Of a stretch of 53,375 nt of DNA, positions 38,468 through 48,072 are shown in pieces. Every line of letters starts with the position of its first letter. The stretch's first letter is position 1. The notes under the pieces were generated by a model that did not search any database, had not been told where the DNA came from, and saw only the letters and a program-made list of their open reading frames with translations. The position numbers were made by a program, and so were the translations under genes. The stretch is from Jiangella anatolica (lineage in GTDB: Bacteria; Actinomycetota; Actinomycetes; Jiangellales; Jiangellaceae), in NCBI RefSeq assembly GCF_003236295.1, contig NZ_POTW01000040.1, positions 1 to 53,375 of the forward strand, in the 5' to 3' direction.

Positions 38468-39598
38468 TCAGCCGAGGTCCAGGACGATGCCGGCCGCGAG
38501 CGCCGCCCGGATCGGCAGGTCGTCGACGACGACATGCTCGTCGTCCGCGTGGGCGCCGGCCCCGACGGCGCCGAGCCCATCGAGGGTCGGCACGCCGGCA
38601 CCGGCGGTGAAGTTCCCGTCGGACGCGCCACCGACGTGCGCCTCGCCGAGCCCGCCGATCCCGAGCTCCCCGGCGACCCGCTGCGCGATCGCCGCCAGCG
38701 GACGAGACGACTCCGCCTCGAGTGGCGCGCGATCGATGCCGCCCGCCCAGTCGAGCCGGACGCCCGGGTGCACCGGGCCGAGTGCCCGCAACGCCGCGTC
38801 GACGCGCTCGAGCTCGGCCGCCGTGGCCGCCCGCACGTCGACGGCGACCGACCCGGCGGCCGGCACGGTGTTGATCGTCGTACCCGCGCTCATCCGGGTC
38901 GGCACCACCGTCGTGCCGAGCTCCGGGCTGCCGAGCCCCGCGATGCGGAGCACCTGCGCGGCGAGCTCCACGCCGGCGTGCCGCCCGAGCTCGGGCTCCA
39001 GACCCGAGTGCGCGGCCCGGCCGGTCACGTGGAGCGTGTAGCGCCCGACGCCCTTGCGCGCCGTCTTCAATGCGCCGTGATGGCTTGCCTCGAAGACGAG
39101 GGCCGCCCGGCAGCCGAGCGCCGTCTTCTCGATGATCGCCCGGCTGCCGGGCGATCCGACCTCCTCGTCCGGCGTGGCGAGCAGGATGATCGCGACGTCG
39201 CCGAACTCCGCGGCGAGCGCCGCCGCGTGCACGGCCTGGACGAGGCCCGCCTTCATGTCGAAGCATCCGGGCCCGCGCGCGACGCGCCTGCCGGCCTCGA
39301 CGGCGATCCCCCAGGGATGGGTGTCGATCGATCCCGCCGGCCACACCGTGTCGTAGTGGCCGAGCAGGAGCACCGGGCGCGGGCCGGAGCCGAGGCGCCA
39401 CAGCAGGGCATCGCCGTCGCCCGCCGGAGTGCGCTCGGGGTCGACGCCGAGGCGCGCACGCACGAGATCGGCGAGCACCCGCGCCGTCGCGGCGAGGTGC
39501 GGAGCACTCTGCGAGGGCGACTCCGAGCGCACGAGGCGTTCGAGGTCGGCCTCCATGAGCGGGGCGCGGGCGCCGGCGGAGTCGCCCAACGCGCTCAC
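38468..39598 (-). CDS. M20-family metallopeptidase, carboxypeptidase G2-like
   Basis: A 376-residue protein. GTG at 39598 overlaps the M55 stop (GTGA). Zinc-site motifs: LLLGHYDTVWPAGS (His, Asp), RGPGCFDMKAG (bridging Asp), LLATPDEEVGSPGSR (catalytic and ligand Glu), and ADDEHVVVDDL (ligand His). A dimerisation domain sits in the middle. M20 enzymes of this type remove C-terminal or N-acyl groups from amino-acid conjugates. No signal peptide is present, so it acts in the cytoplasm after import. Confidence 0.9.
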   Translation of the reverse strand: MSALGDSAGARAPLMEADLERLVRSESPSQSAPHLAATARVLADLVRARLGVDPERTPAGDGDALLWRLGSGPRPVLLLGHYDTVWPAGSIDTHPWGIAVEAGRRVARGPGCFDMKAGLVQAVHAAALAAEFGDVAIILLATPDEEVGSPGSRAIIEKTALGCRAALVFEASHHGALKTARKGVGRYTLHVTGRAAHSGLEPELGRHAGVELAAQVLRIAGLGSPELGTTVVPTRMSAGTTINTVPAAGSVAVDVRAATAAELERVDAALRALGPVHPGVRLDWAGGIDRAPLEAESSRPLAAIAQRVAGELGIGGLGEAHVGGASDGNFTAGAGVPTLDGLGAVGAGAHADDEHVVVDDLPIRAALAAGIVLDLG

Positions 39599-40464
39599 GC
39601 ACGGCCGCCGGGGATCGTCGGGTGCCCCGGCGCCTGTGCGCCCGCGAGGTGGAGCCAGCCGAGCACCGTCCGCAGTGCGCCGTCCGCGGTCTCGGTGACG
39701 CGGCGCACCAGCCGCCCGCCGAGGCGTTCGGTGTCCGGAAGCAACGTGCACAGGTCGGCCGCTCCCCCATTGGGCAGAGTGGCCTCGACCACGTAGCGCT
39801 CGGGCAGTGCGAGGAGCGGCAGGTCCCCCGCGATCGCCCGTTCCACCGCACGTCGCGCCGCGACACGGATGCGCTCGCGCACGAGCGACGGATGCATGCT
39901 CGAGGAGACGTTGTAGCCGAATCCCTGCTTGACCGCGACCGTCTCGATCCCCGGGATCCGCTCGGCGACCGCCGCACAGAAGACGCCGTCACCCGTCGCG
40001 AGCCCCACGGGAACGCCGAGCTCGGCCGCGAGTGCGGCGTTGAACTCCGCTTCGCCCCACACGTCGCCGTTCACCCGCAGATCCATGAACAGCCGGCTCG
40101 AGAACGTGTGCTCGAGCACGGATCCGCCGGTGCCGGCCGGGCTGTGATAGCCGATGAAGCACACGACGAGGTCGGCCGGCTCGATGCCCTGCATCATCGC
40201 CCACGGCACCTTCGGCCAGCCGCTCAGGAGCACGGCCGCCGGGTGCAGGTCCGCCGCCCGCAGATTCGTCATGTCGCCGTGCGCGTCGTTGACGAGCACG
40301 GACTGCGCTCCACCGTCGAGCGCGCCCTCGACGGCAGCGTTGACCTCGGCGGCCATGAGCGCGCGAGCGTCCGGGTAGTCGTCCGTCCCGCGCATCGTCT
40401 GGCGCAGGTGTGAGACGCCGGCGACGCCCTCGAGGTCGGCCGACACGTACACCCGGTGCGTCAC
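39595..40464 (-). CDS. M55-family D-aminopeptidase-like protein
   Basis: A 289-residue protein related to DppA. YVSADLEGVAGVSH near the N-terminus carries the Asp and Glu metal ligands. VLVNDAHGDMTNLR and FIGYHSPAGTGG carry the His ligands. DppA of Bacillus cuts D-Ala-D-Ala and D-Ala-Gly-Gly and is encoded with a dipeptide transporter, which parallels this locus. GTG at 40464 overlaps the preceding TGA. A D-residue-containing substrate is inferred from the family. Confidence 0.9.
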   Translation of the reverse strand: MTHRVYVSADLEGVAGVSHLRQTMRGTDDYPDARALMAAEVNAAVEGALDGGAQSVLVNDAHGDMTNLRAADLHPAAVLLSGWPKVPWAMMQGIEPADLVVCFIGYHSPAGTGGSVLEHTFSSRLFMDLRVNGDVWGEAEFNAALAAELGVPVGLATGDGVFCAAVAERIPGIETVAVKQGFGYNVSSSMHPSLVRERIRVAARRAVERAIAGDLPLLALPERYVVEATLPNGGAADLCTLLPDTERLGGRLVRRVTETADGALRTVLGWLHLAGAQAPGHPTIPGGRA

Positions 40465-41258
40465 GACGCTCCGAAGGCCGCGGGCCGGTCCTCGAGGAAC
40501 GCCGTGGTCCCCTCCCGGATGTCCGGCGTGAACAAGCACGCCGCCATGCCCTCCGCCTCGCGCGCCAGGACGCCTTCGAGGTCCAGCCCGGGCTCGTCGA
40601 CGAGCAGGCGCTTGGTGAGGCGCATCGAGAGCGTGGCGTTGCTCGCGAGCCGTTTCGTGAGCGCGGCGACGGCCGCGGGAAACTCCTCGTCGGCCACGAC
40701 GGGCGCGAGGATGCCGAACCCCGCGACGGTCGCGGCGTCCACGATCTCCCCGCTGAGCAGCAGATAGGCCGCCGGTCCCGACCCCGCGACGCGCGGAAGG
40801 AGTTTGAAGACGCCGTTCGTGCCGAGGAGGCCCCTGGTGACCTCGGGAAATCCGAACCGAGCGCTCTGCGCGGCGATGCGGATGTCGCACGCGAGCGAGA
40901 GCTCGGCGCCGACACCGACGGCGACGCCGTTGATGGCCGCGACCGTCGGCTGCGGAAGGGAGAGCAGCAACCGGGTCAGGTCCTGGAACCGATCGAGGTG
41001 CGCCTCGTGACCCGGCTGCGCCTCGTCGCCGTCGAGGTGGGCGGACAGCTCGTTCAGGTCTTCGCCCGAGGTGAACGCGCGTCCCGTGCCCGTGAGCACC
41101 ACCACGCGAACGCCCTCGTCGACCGCGATCTCCCGCAGCAGCTCCCCGACCCGGAGGATGTCCACCGCGCGGAGGGCGTTGAGCGTCGCGGGACGATTGA
41201 AGCGAATGGTCGCGACTCCCTCGTCGTTCGTGTACACGACGCCTTCGTGGTCAGACAA
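40461..41258 (-). CDS. enoyl-CoA hydratase/isomerase-family protein
   Basis: A 265-residue crotonase. The TTG start at 41258 is chosen because AAGGAGAG precedes it and SDHEGVVYTNDEGVATIRFN starts the fold. The oxyanion region is FTSGEDLNELS, and VAVGVGAELSLACDIRIAAQ carries the first catalytic Glu. FGFPEVTRGLLGTNG carries the second, so hydratase activity is plausible. It overlaps the CocE gene end by 8 bp. It is the only beta-oxidation enzyme embedded among the peptidase genes, linking amide hydrolysis with acyl-CoA breakdown. Confidence 0.9.
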   Translation of the reverse strand: MSDHEGVVYTNDEGVATIRFNRPATLNALRAVDILRVGELLREIAVDEGVRVVVLTGTGRAFTSGEDLNELSAHLDGDEAQPGHEAHLDRFQDLTRLLLSLPQPTVAAINGVAVGVGAELSLACDIRIAAQSARFGFPEVTRGLLGTNGVFKLLPRVAGSGPAAYLLLSGEIVDAATVAGFGILAPVVADEEFPAAVAALTKRLASNATLSMRLTKRLLVDEPGLDLEGVLAREAEGMAACLFTPDIREGTTAFLEDRPAAFGAS

Positions 41259-43032
41259 CGGACTCTCCTTCGGGCTCTGCGGTGAACAGGGTCGGCACGA
41301 CGGGGATCTGAACGGACGACGGGCGGCTCGCGGAACGATGCACCGTGAACGTCGGCGTGCCGGTCGCCGGGATGCGCACGAAGGTGCCGGCATCGGCTCC
41401 CGCGATGGCGATCCGGAGCCGCCAGCCGGCGTCGATGCGCGCGGCGAGCGGGAGGAGCGCGAGCGCGATCTCGGCGACCTCGCCGCGTTCGAGGGGCGCG
41501 GCGTCCCGCTCGTGGAACGTGCGGTACGGCCCGGCGTGCCACTCCCCCGGCGGAGCCGGACTGGTGCGCCGGTGAAGGAGCCGGAGCTGTCCCTCCGTGA
41601 GGTAGCGGACCTCGCCGTCCGGGGTCACCGCCTCGAGGTAGACGTACAGAGCGCTGTCGGGGGTGCTGCTCTCCAGGTGGAGCGTCACGACCGGGTCGCC
41701 GATGATGTCGACGGCCTCGGTGAGCGGCGCCGTCGTGTACGTCAGGCAGCGCTCGCCGGCCTCGCGTCGATCCGGATAAATGACCGGGCCTCCCCCGGAC
41801 TGGGTCGCCCAGCGGTTCGCCGGTCCCGTCGTGGTGGTGAAGTCGACTCGATAGGCGTCCGCACCCTCGGCGATCGGCGCCTCGACGAGTGCGCCGTCCG
41901 GCCCGCAGTACAGCGTGAGCGCGCCCGAGCCGTGCGGCGGCCACTGCTCGGTGACGCACCAGCGGTCCGCGAACAGCTGCCAGAAGCGGATCGACCTCGT
42001 CGTCGTGCCGCGGGCTCCGGCGTCGAGGTTCTCGTGCAGGAAGCCGAACATCTGCTCGGCCTGATCGTCCGGTGTCACGGCCGCGGGCATGGGCTCGTCG
42101 CCGGTCAGGCTGGCGTCGAAGGCGGCTCCGTGGCTCCAGGGCCCGATGAGCACGGCCATGGGGTTGCCGATGTTGTTGAAGCGGCTGAGCGCGCCGGCGG
42201 CCGTCCCCGCGTCGAACCACGACGCCCAGGCCTGGATCGCCACCCCCGAGCGTTCGATGCGATGCCGCAGGTGGTGAGGGCTGGACTCGACGACGCGGAG
42301 CGCCTTCGCGGACGCGTCGTCGGCGAACGTCAGTGCGCTCCCGACCGCCCAGACGTCCAGGTTGCCGGCATGCTCGGCGAGGGCGGCGGCGAGCAGTGAT
42401 CCGTCGACGTCCTCGTCGGCCCGATCCGGCGCGCCCATCCGGGCCATGACCTCGTCCCTCGTCTCGCCGGTCAGGGCCATGACCGGCTCGGGGTCCATGC
42501 GGTCGAGGGCCTGGTTGCCCGCGGCCCAGGACTGGATGAACGAGTCGAGCAGGATCCCGCCGGGGAACGACAGGTGGATGAACGGGTCCACGTCGCTGAA
42601 GCGCGGGATGATCGCGCGCAGGCTGGGCGGCTCGGCGGCGGCGATGAGCTCCGCGGTGTTGCCGTCGTAAGAGACCCCGTGCGAGCCGACGCGGCCGTTC
42701 GACCAGGGTTGCGCCGCGACCCACTCGCAGAGAGCGCCGAGGTCGGCGACCTCCGACGGCGACCACGGACCGTCCCAGCGCCCGAACGAGGCGCCCGTGC
42801 CGCGCACGTCGACCAGGACGAGCGCGAAGCCCGCGTCGGTGAAGGCGGCGGCCTCACCGCCCCGCGGGGCGAAGACCCCCGGAGGGCGCCCGCGCCAGTA
42901 CCGCGTGGCCCGGATGACGGCGGGCACGGGAGACGCGGTGGCCGAGGCCGGCACGTGGGCGGTCACGGCGAGCCGTACGCCGTCCGGCATCGCGACGTAG
43001 GTGTCGAACCGGCTCGCGCTCGTGCCCGTCAT
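41251..43032 (-). CDS. CocE/NonD-family (S15-like) hydrolase
   Basis: A 593-residue enzyme with an alpha/beta-hydrolase core. The region LVLVDVRGTGASFGRWDGPW is followed by the nucleophile loop RVGSHGVSYDGNTAELIAAA. A helical cap and a C-terminal jelly-roll domain (about residues 360-580; RCLTYTTAPLTEAVDIIGDP) follow, as in cocaine esterase and X-Pro dipeptidyl-peptidases. No signal peptide is seen. Family members cleave acyl esters, alpha-amino-acid esters or Pro-containing peptides. ATG overlaps the preceding TGA. The exact bond is unknown. Confidence 0.9.
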   Translation of the reverse strand: MTGTSASRFDTYVAMPDGVRLAVTAHVPASATASPVPAVIRATRYWRGRPPGVFAPRGGEAAAFTDAGFALVLVDVRGTGASFGRWDGPWSPSEVADLGALCEWVAAQPWSNGRVGSHGVSYDGNTAELIAAAEPPSLRAIIPRFSDVDPFIHLSFPGGILLDSFIQSWAAGNQALDRMDPEPVMALTGETRDEVMARMGAPDRADEDVDGSLLAAALAEHAGNLDVWAVGSALTFADDASAKALRVVESSPHHLRHRIERSGVAIQAWASWFDAGTAAGALSRFNNIGNPMAVLIGPWSHGAAFDASLTGDEPMPAAVTPDDQAEQMFGFLHENLDAGARGTTTRSIRFWQLFADRWCVTEQWPPHGSGALTLYCGPDGALVEAPIAEGADAYRVDFTTTTGPANRWATQSGGGPVIYPDRREAGERCLTYTTAPLTEAVDIIGDPVVTLHLESSTPDSALYVYLEAVTPDGEVRYLTEGQLRLLHRRTSPAPPGEWHAGPYRTFHERDAAPLERGEVAEIALALLPLAARIDAGWRLRIAIAGADAGTFVRIPATGTPTFTVHRSASRPSSVQIPVVPTLFTAEPEGESVV

Positions 43033-44366
43033 GCCGTCGCCCGGGTCAGAAGGCGCCCGTGGGCGTACATGCGGTCGTTGGCCCCGCCGGGGAACTCGTA
43101 GCCGAACAGCCCGGAGGACCCCTTCGGTCCGAAGATCCACTCCCCGACCATCTCGACGCGCTCGTCGGTGCTCGGCGTGCCCGCGCGCACACCGTGGTAG
43201 CCGGTGCGGATCCGCAGGCCCGTGCCCTCGAGGCCGACGTCGCACACGACGCCGAACCGTTCGTAGCGACCGGCGAGGTGCGCGAGTTCCGCTGACGCGA
43301 GCGGAGCCGAGCTCACGAGCTGCGGCGTGAGCCCGGTCGCCGCCGCGCAGACCTGGAACGCCAGCCCCGCGGCGACGTCGGCGACGTCGGGTGTGCTCCC
43401 GGCGATCGCCACGGCGAACCGCCGCGCCGGTGCGACGACGAGCATCGCGCCGAAGCCGAACGTGTCGCCCGCATGGGCGAGGAGTGGGTCGGGTCCGTCG
43501 CGGAGCACGAACCAGCCGAGGCCCTGCCCGGCTCCCACCGACCGGGGCTGAGCGAGCCACCGCCGCCGCATGAGCAGGCGGGACTTCTCCGTGAGCAGGT
43601 CGTCGGCGCCGTCGAAGTGTGACGCGGCGAACCGCAGCAGGTCGCCGATCGCGCAGAACGGGCGGGAGCCGGCCGGCGCCATCGAGACCGGGAGCTCCCG
43701 GAGCGGGCTGGGCACGAGCGCGCCGTCGCGGCGGCGGTGGCCGACGGCGCAGTGGTGCGACAGGGCGTCGTCGGCGAGCACGACCGGCGTCGCGATGCCG
43801 AGCGGCTCCGTGACCAGCGTGCGGACGACTTCCGGGAAGGCGAGTCCGGTGAGCTTCTCGGCGATGCGCCCCGCGAGCACGAACCCGATGTTGGAGTAGG
43901 ACCAGGCCGCGCCGGGCTCGTGCACCGTGCCGACGTCGGCGAGGCGCTCGACGAGTCGCTCGAGCGCGTCGGGGCCGCCTCCCGTGTCGAGGTAGACGTC
44001 GCCCTCGATCCCGCTCTCGTGCGTGAGCAGGTGGCGGACGATCAGGCCCTCCGTCGAACGGCCGGCGAGACGCAGCTCGGGAAGATAGGCCGCGACCGGG
44101 GCATCGAGGTCGAGCTGTCCGGCGTCGACGAGGCGCATCGCGATCGTCGTCGTGACGACCTTGGTCACCGAGCCGATCTGGAAGAGCGTGCGTTCGCCGA
44201 CCGCGTCGCCGACCGTGGGGTCCCCGACACCGCTCGCCGCGACGGTGATCGCGCCGTCGGCGAGGATGCCTCCGACGGCGCCCGGCGCGACACCGCGGTC
44301 CACGATGCCCGCCACCGCGCGCTCGAGCAGCTCCACCGCCTCGGATACCAACGACTGGGTGCTCAC
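43029..44366 (-). CDS. serine hydrolase of the beta-lactamase (class C/D-aminopeptidase) fold
   Basis: A 445-residue protein. Catalytic motifs are FQIGSVTKVV (SxxK), AWSYSNIGFVLAG (YxN) and LLAHAGDTFGFG (HxG in place of KTG). A C-terminal beta domain of about 100 residues follows (GRYERFGVVCDVGLEGTGLR). Related proteins are D-aminopeptidases, DD-peptidases and esterases; without a signal peptide a resistance lactamase is unlikely. GTG at 44366 overlaps the ABC ATPase stop. Confidence 0.88.
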   Translation of the reverse strand: MSTQSLVSEAVELLERAVAGIVDRGVAPGAVGGILADGAITVAASGVGDPTVGDAVGERTLFQIGSVTKVVTTTIAMRLVDAGQLDLDAPVAAYLPELRLAGRSTEGLIVRHLLTHESGIEGDVYLDTGGGPDALERLVERLADVGTVHEPGAAWSYSNIGFVLAGRIAEKLTGLAFPEVVRTLVTEPLGIATPVVLADDALSHHCAVGHRRRDGALVPSPLRELPVSMAPAGSRPFCAIGDLLRFAASHFDGADDLLTEKSRLLMRRRWLAQPRSVGAGQGLGWFVLRDGPDPLLAHAGDTFGFGAMLVVAPARRFAVAIAGSTPDVADVAAGLAFQVCAAATGLTPQLVSSAPLASAELAHLAGRYERFGVVCDVGLEGTGLRIRTGYHGVRAGTPSTDERVEMVGEWIFGPKGSSGLFGYEFPGGANDRMYAHGRLLTRATA

Positions 44367-45154
44367 GTGTCTCCTTCATCGGCCTGGGCGGCCGCCCTGG
44401 CGCGCGTCAGGGTGGGAACGGCCGCGAGCAGCGACCGCGTGTACTCGTGCTGGGGCGATCGGAGCACGCGCTCCGCGGGCCCCGTCTCGCAGATCTCGCC
44501 AGGACGTAGCACGACGACGTCGTCGCAGAGCAGCCGCACGACGGCCAGGTCGTGGGAGATGACGAGCAGCGAGAGGCGCAGATCGCGGCGCAGCCGGTTG
44601 AGCAGGTTGAGCACGGTCGCCTGCACCGAGACGTCGAGGGCCGACGTGACCTCGTCGAGCAGGAGGGTCCTCGCCCGCGTCGCCAGGGCCCTGGCGATCG
44701 CGACCCGCTGCCGCTGCCCGCCGGAGAGCTCGTGCGGGAAGCGCTCGGCATGAGCCGCCGAGAGGCCGACGACGCTGAGCAGCTCGGCGACGCGTCCGCG
44801 CTGGGCGCGAAGGGTGCCGCCGGCGGCGATCGCGGCCGTCTCGGCGAGGGTCTCGCCGATCCGCATGCGCGGGTTGAGCGACGCCGACGCGTCCTGGTAC
44901 ACGTACTGGACCCGGTCGCGAAGTCCCCGCGGCCGCACGCCGTGGCGTGCCACCGTCTCGCCGTCCAGCCGGACCTCGCCGCTCGTGATGGGTGCGAGCC
45001 CGACGATCGCCTTGGCGATCGTTGACTTGCCCGATCCCGACTCGCCGACCAGACCCAACGCGTGGCCGTCCCGCAGCTCGAACGACGCCGACCGCACGGC
45101 GACGTGCCCGTGCGTGCCCGGATACGCCACCGTGAGCTCGTCGACGGTCAGCAC
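44363..45154 (-). CDS. peptide ABC transporter ATPase (DppF-like)
   Basis: A 263-residue ATPase with Walker A LVGESGSGKSTIAKAI, Q-loop VQYVYQDASASLNPRMRIGE, signature LSGGQRQRVAIARALA, Walker B TLLLDEVTSALDVSVQ and an H-loop VISHDLA. The sequence type is that of oligopeptide/dipeptide importer ATPases. It works with the next ATPase and the two permeases. Its GTG start overlaps the DppD-like stop by 7 bp. Confidence 0.94.
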   Translation of the reverse strand: MLTVDELTVAYPGTHGHVAVRSASFELRDGHALGLVGESGSGKSTIAKAIVGLAPITSGEVRLDGETVARHGVRPRGLRDRVQYVYQDASASLNPRMRIGETLAETAAIAAGGTLRAQRGRVAELLSVVGLSAAHAERFPHELSGGQRQRVAIARALATRARTLLLDEVTSALDVSVQATVLNLLNRLRRDLRLSLLVISHDLAVVRLLCDDVVVLRPGEICETGPAERVLRSPQHEYTRSLLAAVPTLTRARAAAQADEGDT

Positions 45155-46185
45155 GACGGCTCCAGCCGGACGGGGTGCTGCGCGAGCTCCTCCTCGACCG
45201 CCCAGCAGGCGACGGTGTGCGACTCGTCGAGGGCGATCCGCCGCGGCAGCTCCGTCGCGCAGCGGGCTCGAGCGAGCGGGCAGCGCGGCTCGAACGGGCA
45301 GCCGGCGAGCACGTCGCCGGGGTCCGGCGGCGATCCGGGGATCGTCGGGAGCTCGGCCTGCGTCGGCGTCTCGAGCGACGGGACCGAGCCGATCAGGGCC
45401 CGCGTGTACGGATGACGCGCGGACGCCATGAGGTCCGCCGCGGCGAGCGACTCGACGATCGTCCCGGCGTACATGACGATCACCCGGTCGCAGTACTCGC
45501 CGACCGCCACGATGTTGTGCGAGACGAGCAGGATGGCCACGTCCTTCTCGCTGTTCAGCCGCACGAGGAGGTCGAGGACGCTGGCCTGCACGCGCACGTC
45601 GAGCGCGGTCGTCGGCTCGTCGGCGATGACGACCTCGGGGCCGGCGAGCAGGCCCATCGCGATCACGACCCGCTGCTTCATGCCGCCGCTCAGCATGTCG
45701 GGATAGCTCGCCAGCACGCGCCCGGGATCGTCGATGCCCACCTCGCGAAGCCGGTCCGCGGCCAGCCGCAGCGCCTCGGCGCGGGACACGCCGAAGTGGA
45801 ACCGCAGGACCTCGATCATCTGCGGTCCGATGCGCCGGACGGGGTTGAGCGAGGCCGACGGGTCCTGGAGCACGAGCGCCACCTTGCGGCCGAGGAGGGC
45901 GCCGCGGCGCTTCGCGGGCAGAGCGTCGAGCGCCTCGCCGTTGACGCGCACCGACCCCGACGCCCGGACGACCCCCTCGGGCAGGAGGTCGGCGATCGCC
46001 AGGGCCACGGTGGACTTGCCCGAGCCCGACTCGCCGACGAGCCCCACGAGCTCACCGGCGCGTACGGTGAGCGAGACTCCTCTGAGGATCACCACGGGAT
46101 CGGAGCTCTCCGTCGTCACGACGAGGTCGGAGAGGCCGATGACGTCGGCCGGCACCTCGTCGCGCGTCGTCGGCGCGGTTCCCAT
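45148..46185 (-). CDS. peptide ABC transporter ATPase (DppD-like)
   Basis: A 345-residue ATPase: Walker A LVGESGSGKSTVALAI, Q-loop VALVLQDPSASLNPVRRIGP, signature MLSGGMKQRVVIAMGL, Walker B EVVIADEPTTALDVRVQA. The C-terminal oligopeptide-transporter extension GCPFEPRCPLARARCATELP has the cysteine pattern that binds an iron-sulfur cluster in this family. Its ATG shares one base with the permease stop. Confidence 0.95.
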   Translation of the reverse strand: MGTAPTTRDEVPADVIGLSDLVVTTESSDPVVILRGVSLTVRAGELVGLVGESGSGKSTVALAIADLLPEGVVRASGSVRVNGEALDALPAKRRGALLGRKVALVLQDPSASLNPVRRIGPQMIEVLRFHFGVSRAEALRLAADRLREVGIDDPGRVLASYPDMLSGGMKQRVVIAMGLLAGPEVVIADEPTTALDVRVQASVLDLLVRLNSEKDVAILLVSHNIVAVGEYCDRVIVMYAGTIVESLAAADLMASARHPYTRALIGSVPSLETPTQAELPTIPGSPPDPGDVLAGCPFEPRCPLARARCATELPRRIALDESHTVACWAVEEELAQHPVRLEPSC

Positions 46186-47054
46186 CAGCTTCTCCTCGGG
46201 TTCAGCGCACGCGCCACGACGTCGCCGAGCAGCGCCATCGCGATGCCCGCGAGGGCGATGAGCACGGCCGGGAAGGCCGCGGCGGCGGGCGCGGTGTAGA
46301 TGTTCTTGACGCCCTCCGTGAGCAACTGCCCCCAGTCCGTCTCCGGTGACCGGGTGCCGAGGCCGAGGAAGCTCAGCGCGGCGACCGCCACGAGACACTC
46401 GCCGAACCCCGCGAAGATCGCGGTCGCGAGGCTGTCGCCGATGTTCGGCGCGATGTAGCGGGTGAAGATGCGCCTGCGCGGCACTCCGGCCAGACGCGCC
46501 GCCGCGACGTAGTCGCGCTCGGACACCGACGTCGTGAGGGTCATGGTCATGCGCGCGAAGTACGGGGAGAAGGCGATGCCGATGGCCAGGAAGGCGCCGG
46601 ACGGCCCCGGTCCGACGATGGCGACGATCACGAGGGCGAGCAGGATGGCGGGAAAGCCGAGCCACGCGTCGACGACGCCGCCGCCGAACGAGCTCCACCG
46701 GCCGCGCGCGAGGCCGACGACGAGGCCGAGCGTCACACCGAGCGCGACGGCGATGCAGAGCGAGAGCGCGGCGAGCACCAGCGAGAGGCGCGTCGCGACG
46801 AGACCGCGCAGCAGGATGTCCCGGCCGAGCTCGTCGGTGCCGACCCAGTGCTCGGTGCTCGGCGGGGCGAAGATGTTGGAGACGTCCTGCTCGAGGGATG
46901 CCTCCTGCCAGAGCACGGGGGCGAAGATCGCCAGCAGCACCAGCAGGACGGTCACGACGATCGAGAGGATGCCGGTCGGCGTCGCGAAGGACCCCTTGCG
47001 ACGCGAGCGCCTGCCGCGGAGGGCGGCGAGCGCGATCGAGGTGGTCTGAGTCAT
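46185..47054 (-). CDS. peptide ABC transporter permease (DppC-like)
   Basis: A 289-residue membrane protein with about six segments. After the first segment comes the DppC/OppC signature STEHWVGTDELGRDILLRGL. The EAA-type loop is ARLAGVPRRRIFTRYIAPN. ATGA overlap with the DppB-like gene. It forms the membrane channel with that protein. Confidence 0.94.
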   Translation of the reverse strand: MTQTTSIALAALRGRRSRRKGSFATPTGILSIVVTVLLVLLAIFAPVLWQEASLEQDVSNIFAPPSTEHWVGTDELGRDILLRGLVATRLSLVLAALSLCIAVALGVTLGLVVGLARGRWSSFGGGVVDAWLGFPAILLALVIVAIVGPGPSGAFLAIGIAFSPYFARMTMTLTTSVSERDYVAAARLAGVPRRRIFTRYIAPNIGDSLATAIFAGFGECLVAVAALSFLGLGTRSPETDWGQLLTEGVKNIYTAPAAAAFPAVLIALAGIAMALLGDVVARALNPRRS

Positions 47055-48034
47055 CGGACGACCGCCCGCCGGACGCGAGGGTCGATGATCGCGGCGAGGA
47101 CGTCGGCGATGAATGACGTGAGCACGACGACGCCGCCCAGGAAGATGACGAGGCCCTGCACGACGGGGAAGTCGCCGACCTGCACGCCCTGGGCGAGCTC
47201 TTCGCCCAGGCCGGGCCGGGCGAACACGCGCTCGATCACGACCGAGCCGCCGATCAGCGTCGCCGAGAGCGCGCCGAGGATCGGGAGGACGGGCCCGAGC
47301 ACGTTGGGCAGCAGGTGATCGGTGAACAGCCTGATCCCCGGCAGGTGCTTGCTCCTGGCCAGACGCATGTAGTCCTGCCCGAGCACCGTGAGCGTCTCGA
47401 CGCGCACCACGCGCGCGAGCATCGCCATGGGCGCGAGGCCGAGCGCCATCGCGGGGAGGATCGCCTTCGCGAGGCTCCCGGATCCCGCGACGGGCAGCCA
47501 CTGGAGCTGTACGGCGAAGAGCCAGACGAGCAGGGTGCCGAGCAGGTAGGGAGGAAGGATGCCGATGACTCCCGTGATCCCGCTGAAGGTCGCCTCGGTC
47601 ACCGGGCGGCGGCGCTCGGTGACGACGCCCGCCCAGAGGCCGACGAGGAGCCCGCCGACGGCGACGAGGACGATCGCGAGGAGCGCCGCCTGGAGCGTCG
47701 GCCACACCCGGTCGGCGATGATCTTGCTGACCGTCTCGCCGGTCTGGAACGACGTGCCGAAGTCGAACGTGAGGACGCCATTGACGTAGTCCGCGAACTG
47801 CGTGAGCCACGCGGCGTCGAGCCCGAGCCGCTCGCGCGTCGCCGCGAGCGCCACCGGGTCCGCGTTCATTCCGAGAATGCGCTGGGCCGGATCGCCGGGC
47901 ACCAGGCGCACCATGGCGAACGTGACGACGACGAGCACCACCATGACGACGACCGCGCGCACCAGCCTGATGAGCAGGAAGCGCGCCCACTGCATCGTCG
48001 ATCCCCTCGCGCGGACCGTCGTCGTGGTGGTCAT
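47051..48034 (-). CDS. peptide ABC transporter permease (DppB-like)
   Basis: A 327-residue membrane protein with about six segments. The DppB pattern is VTFAMVRLVPGDPAQRILG near the N-terminus, FGTSFQTGETVSKIIADR, and the EAA loop DYMRLARSKHLPGIRLFTDH. ATG at 48034 has GGAGAACCC before it, so the MTTTTTVRARG start is used rather than the later Met at 47995. It is 38 bp after the binding-protein stop. Confidence 0.94.
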   Translation of the reverse strand: MTTTTTVRARGSTMQWARFLLIRLVRAVVVMVVLVVVTFAMVRLVPGDPAQRILGMNADPVALAATRERLGLDAAWLTQFADYVNGVLTFDFGTSFQTGETVSKIIADRVWPTLQAALLAIVLVAVGGLLVGLWAGVVTERRRPVTEATFSGITGVIGILPPYLLGTLLVWLFAVQLQWLPVAGSGSLAKAILPAMALGLAPMAMLARVVRVETLTVLGQDYMRLARSKHLPGIRLFTDHLLPNVLGPVLPILGALSATLIGGSVVIERVFARPGLGEELAQGVQVGDFPVVQGLVIFLGGVVVLTSFIADVLAAIIDPRVRRAVVR

Positions 48035-48072
48035 GGGTTCTCCGTACGTTGTCGGGTGGGCCGGGTGCGGCT

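Noticed and set aside
37247-39796. 849-codon open frame antisense to amidase, racemase and M20 genes
   Set aside because: Its translation is Arg/His/Glu-rich without motifs and it crosses three well-supported genes; a GC-rich artefact.
43029-44366. Antibiotic-resistance beta-lactamase
   Set aside because: No signal peptide, HxG in place of KTG, a large C-terminal domain, and an operon of peptide-catabolic genes; D-aminopeptidase or esterase is more likely.
41251-44379. Apparent 1042-residue fusion of beta-lactamase-fold and CocE proteins
   Set aside because: The N-terminal 450 residues are the wrong frame of the beta-lactamase-fold gene. The real CocE start is the ATG at 43032 that overlaps the previous TGA.
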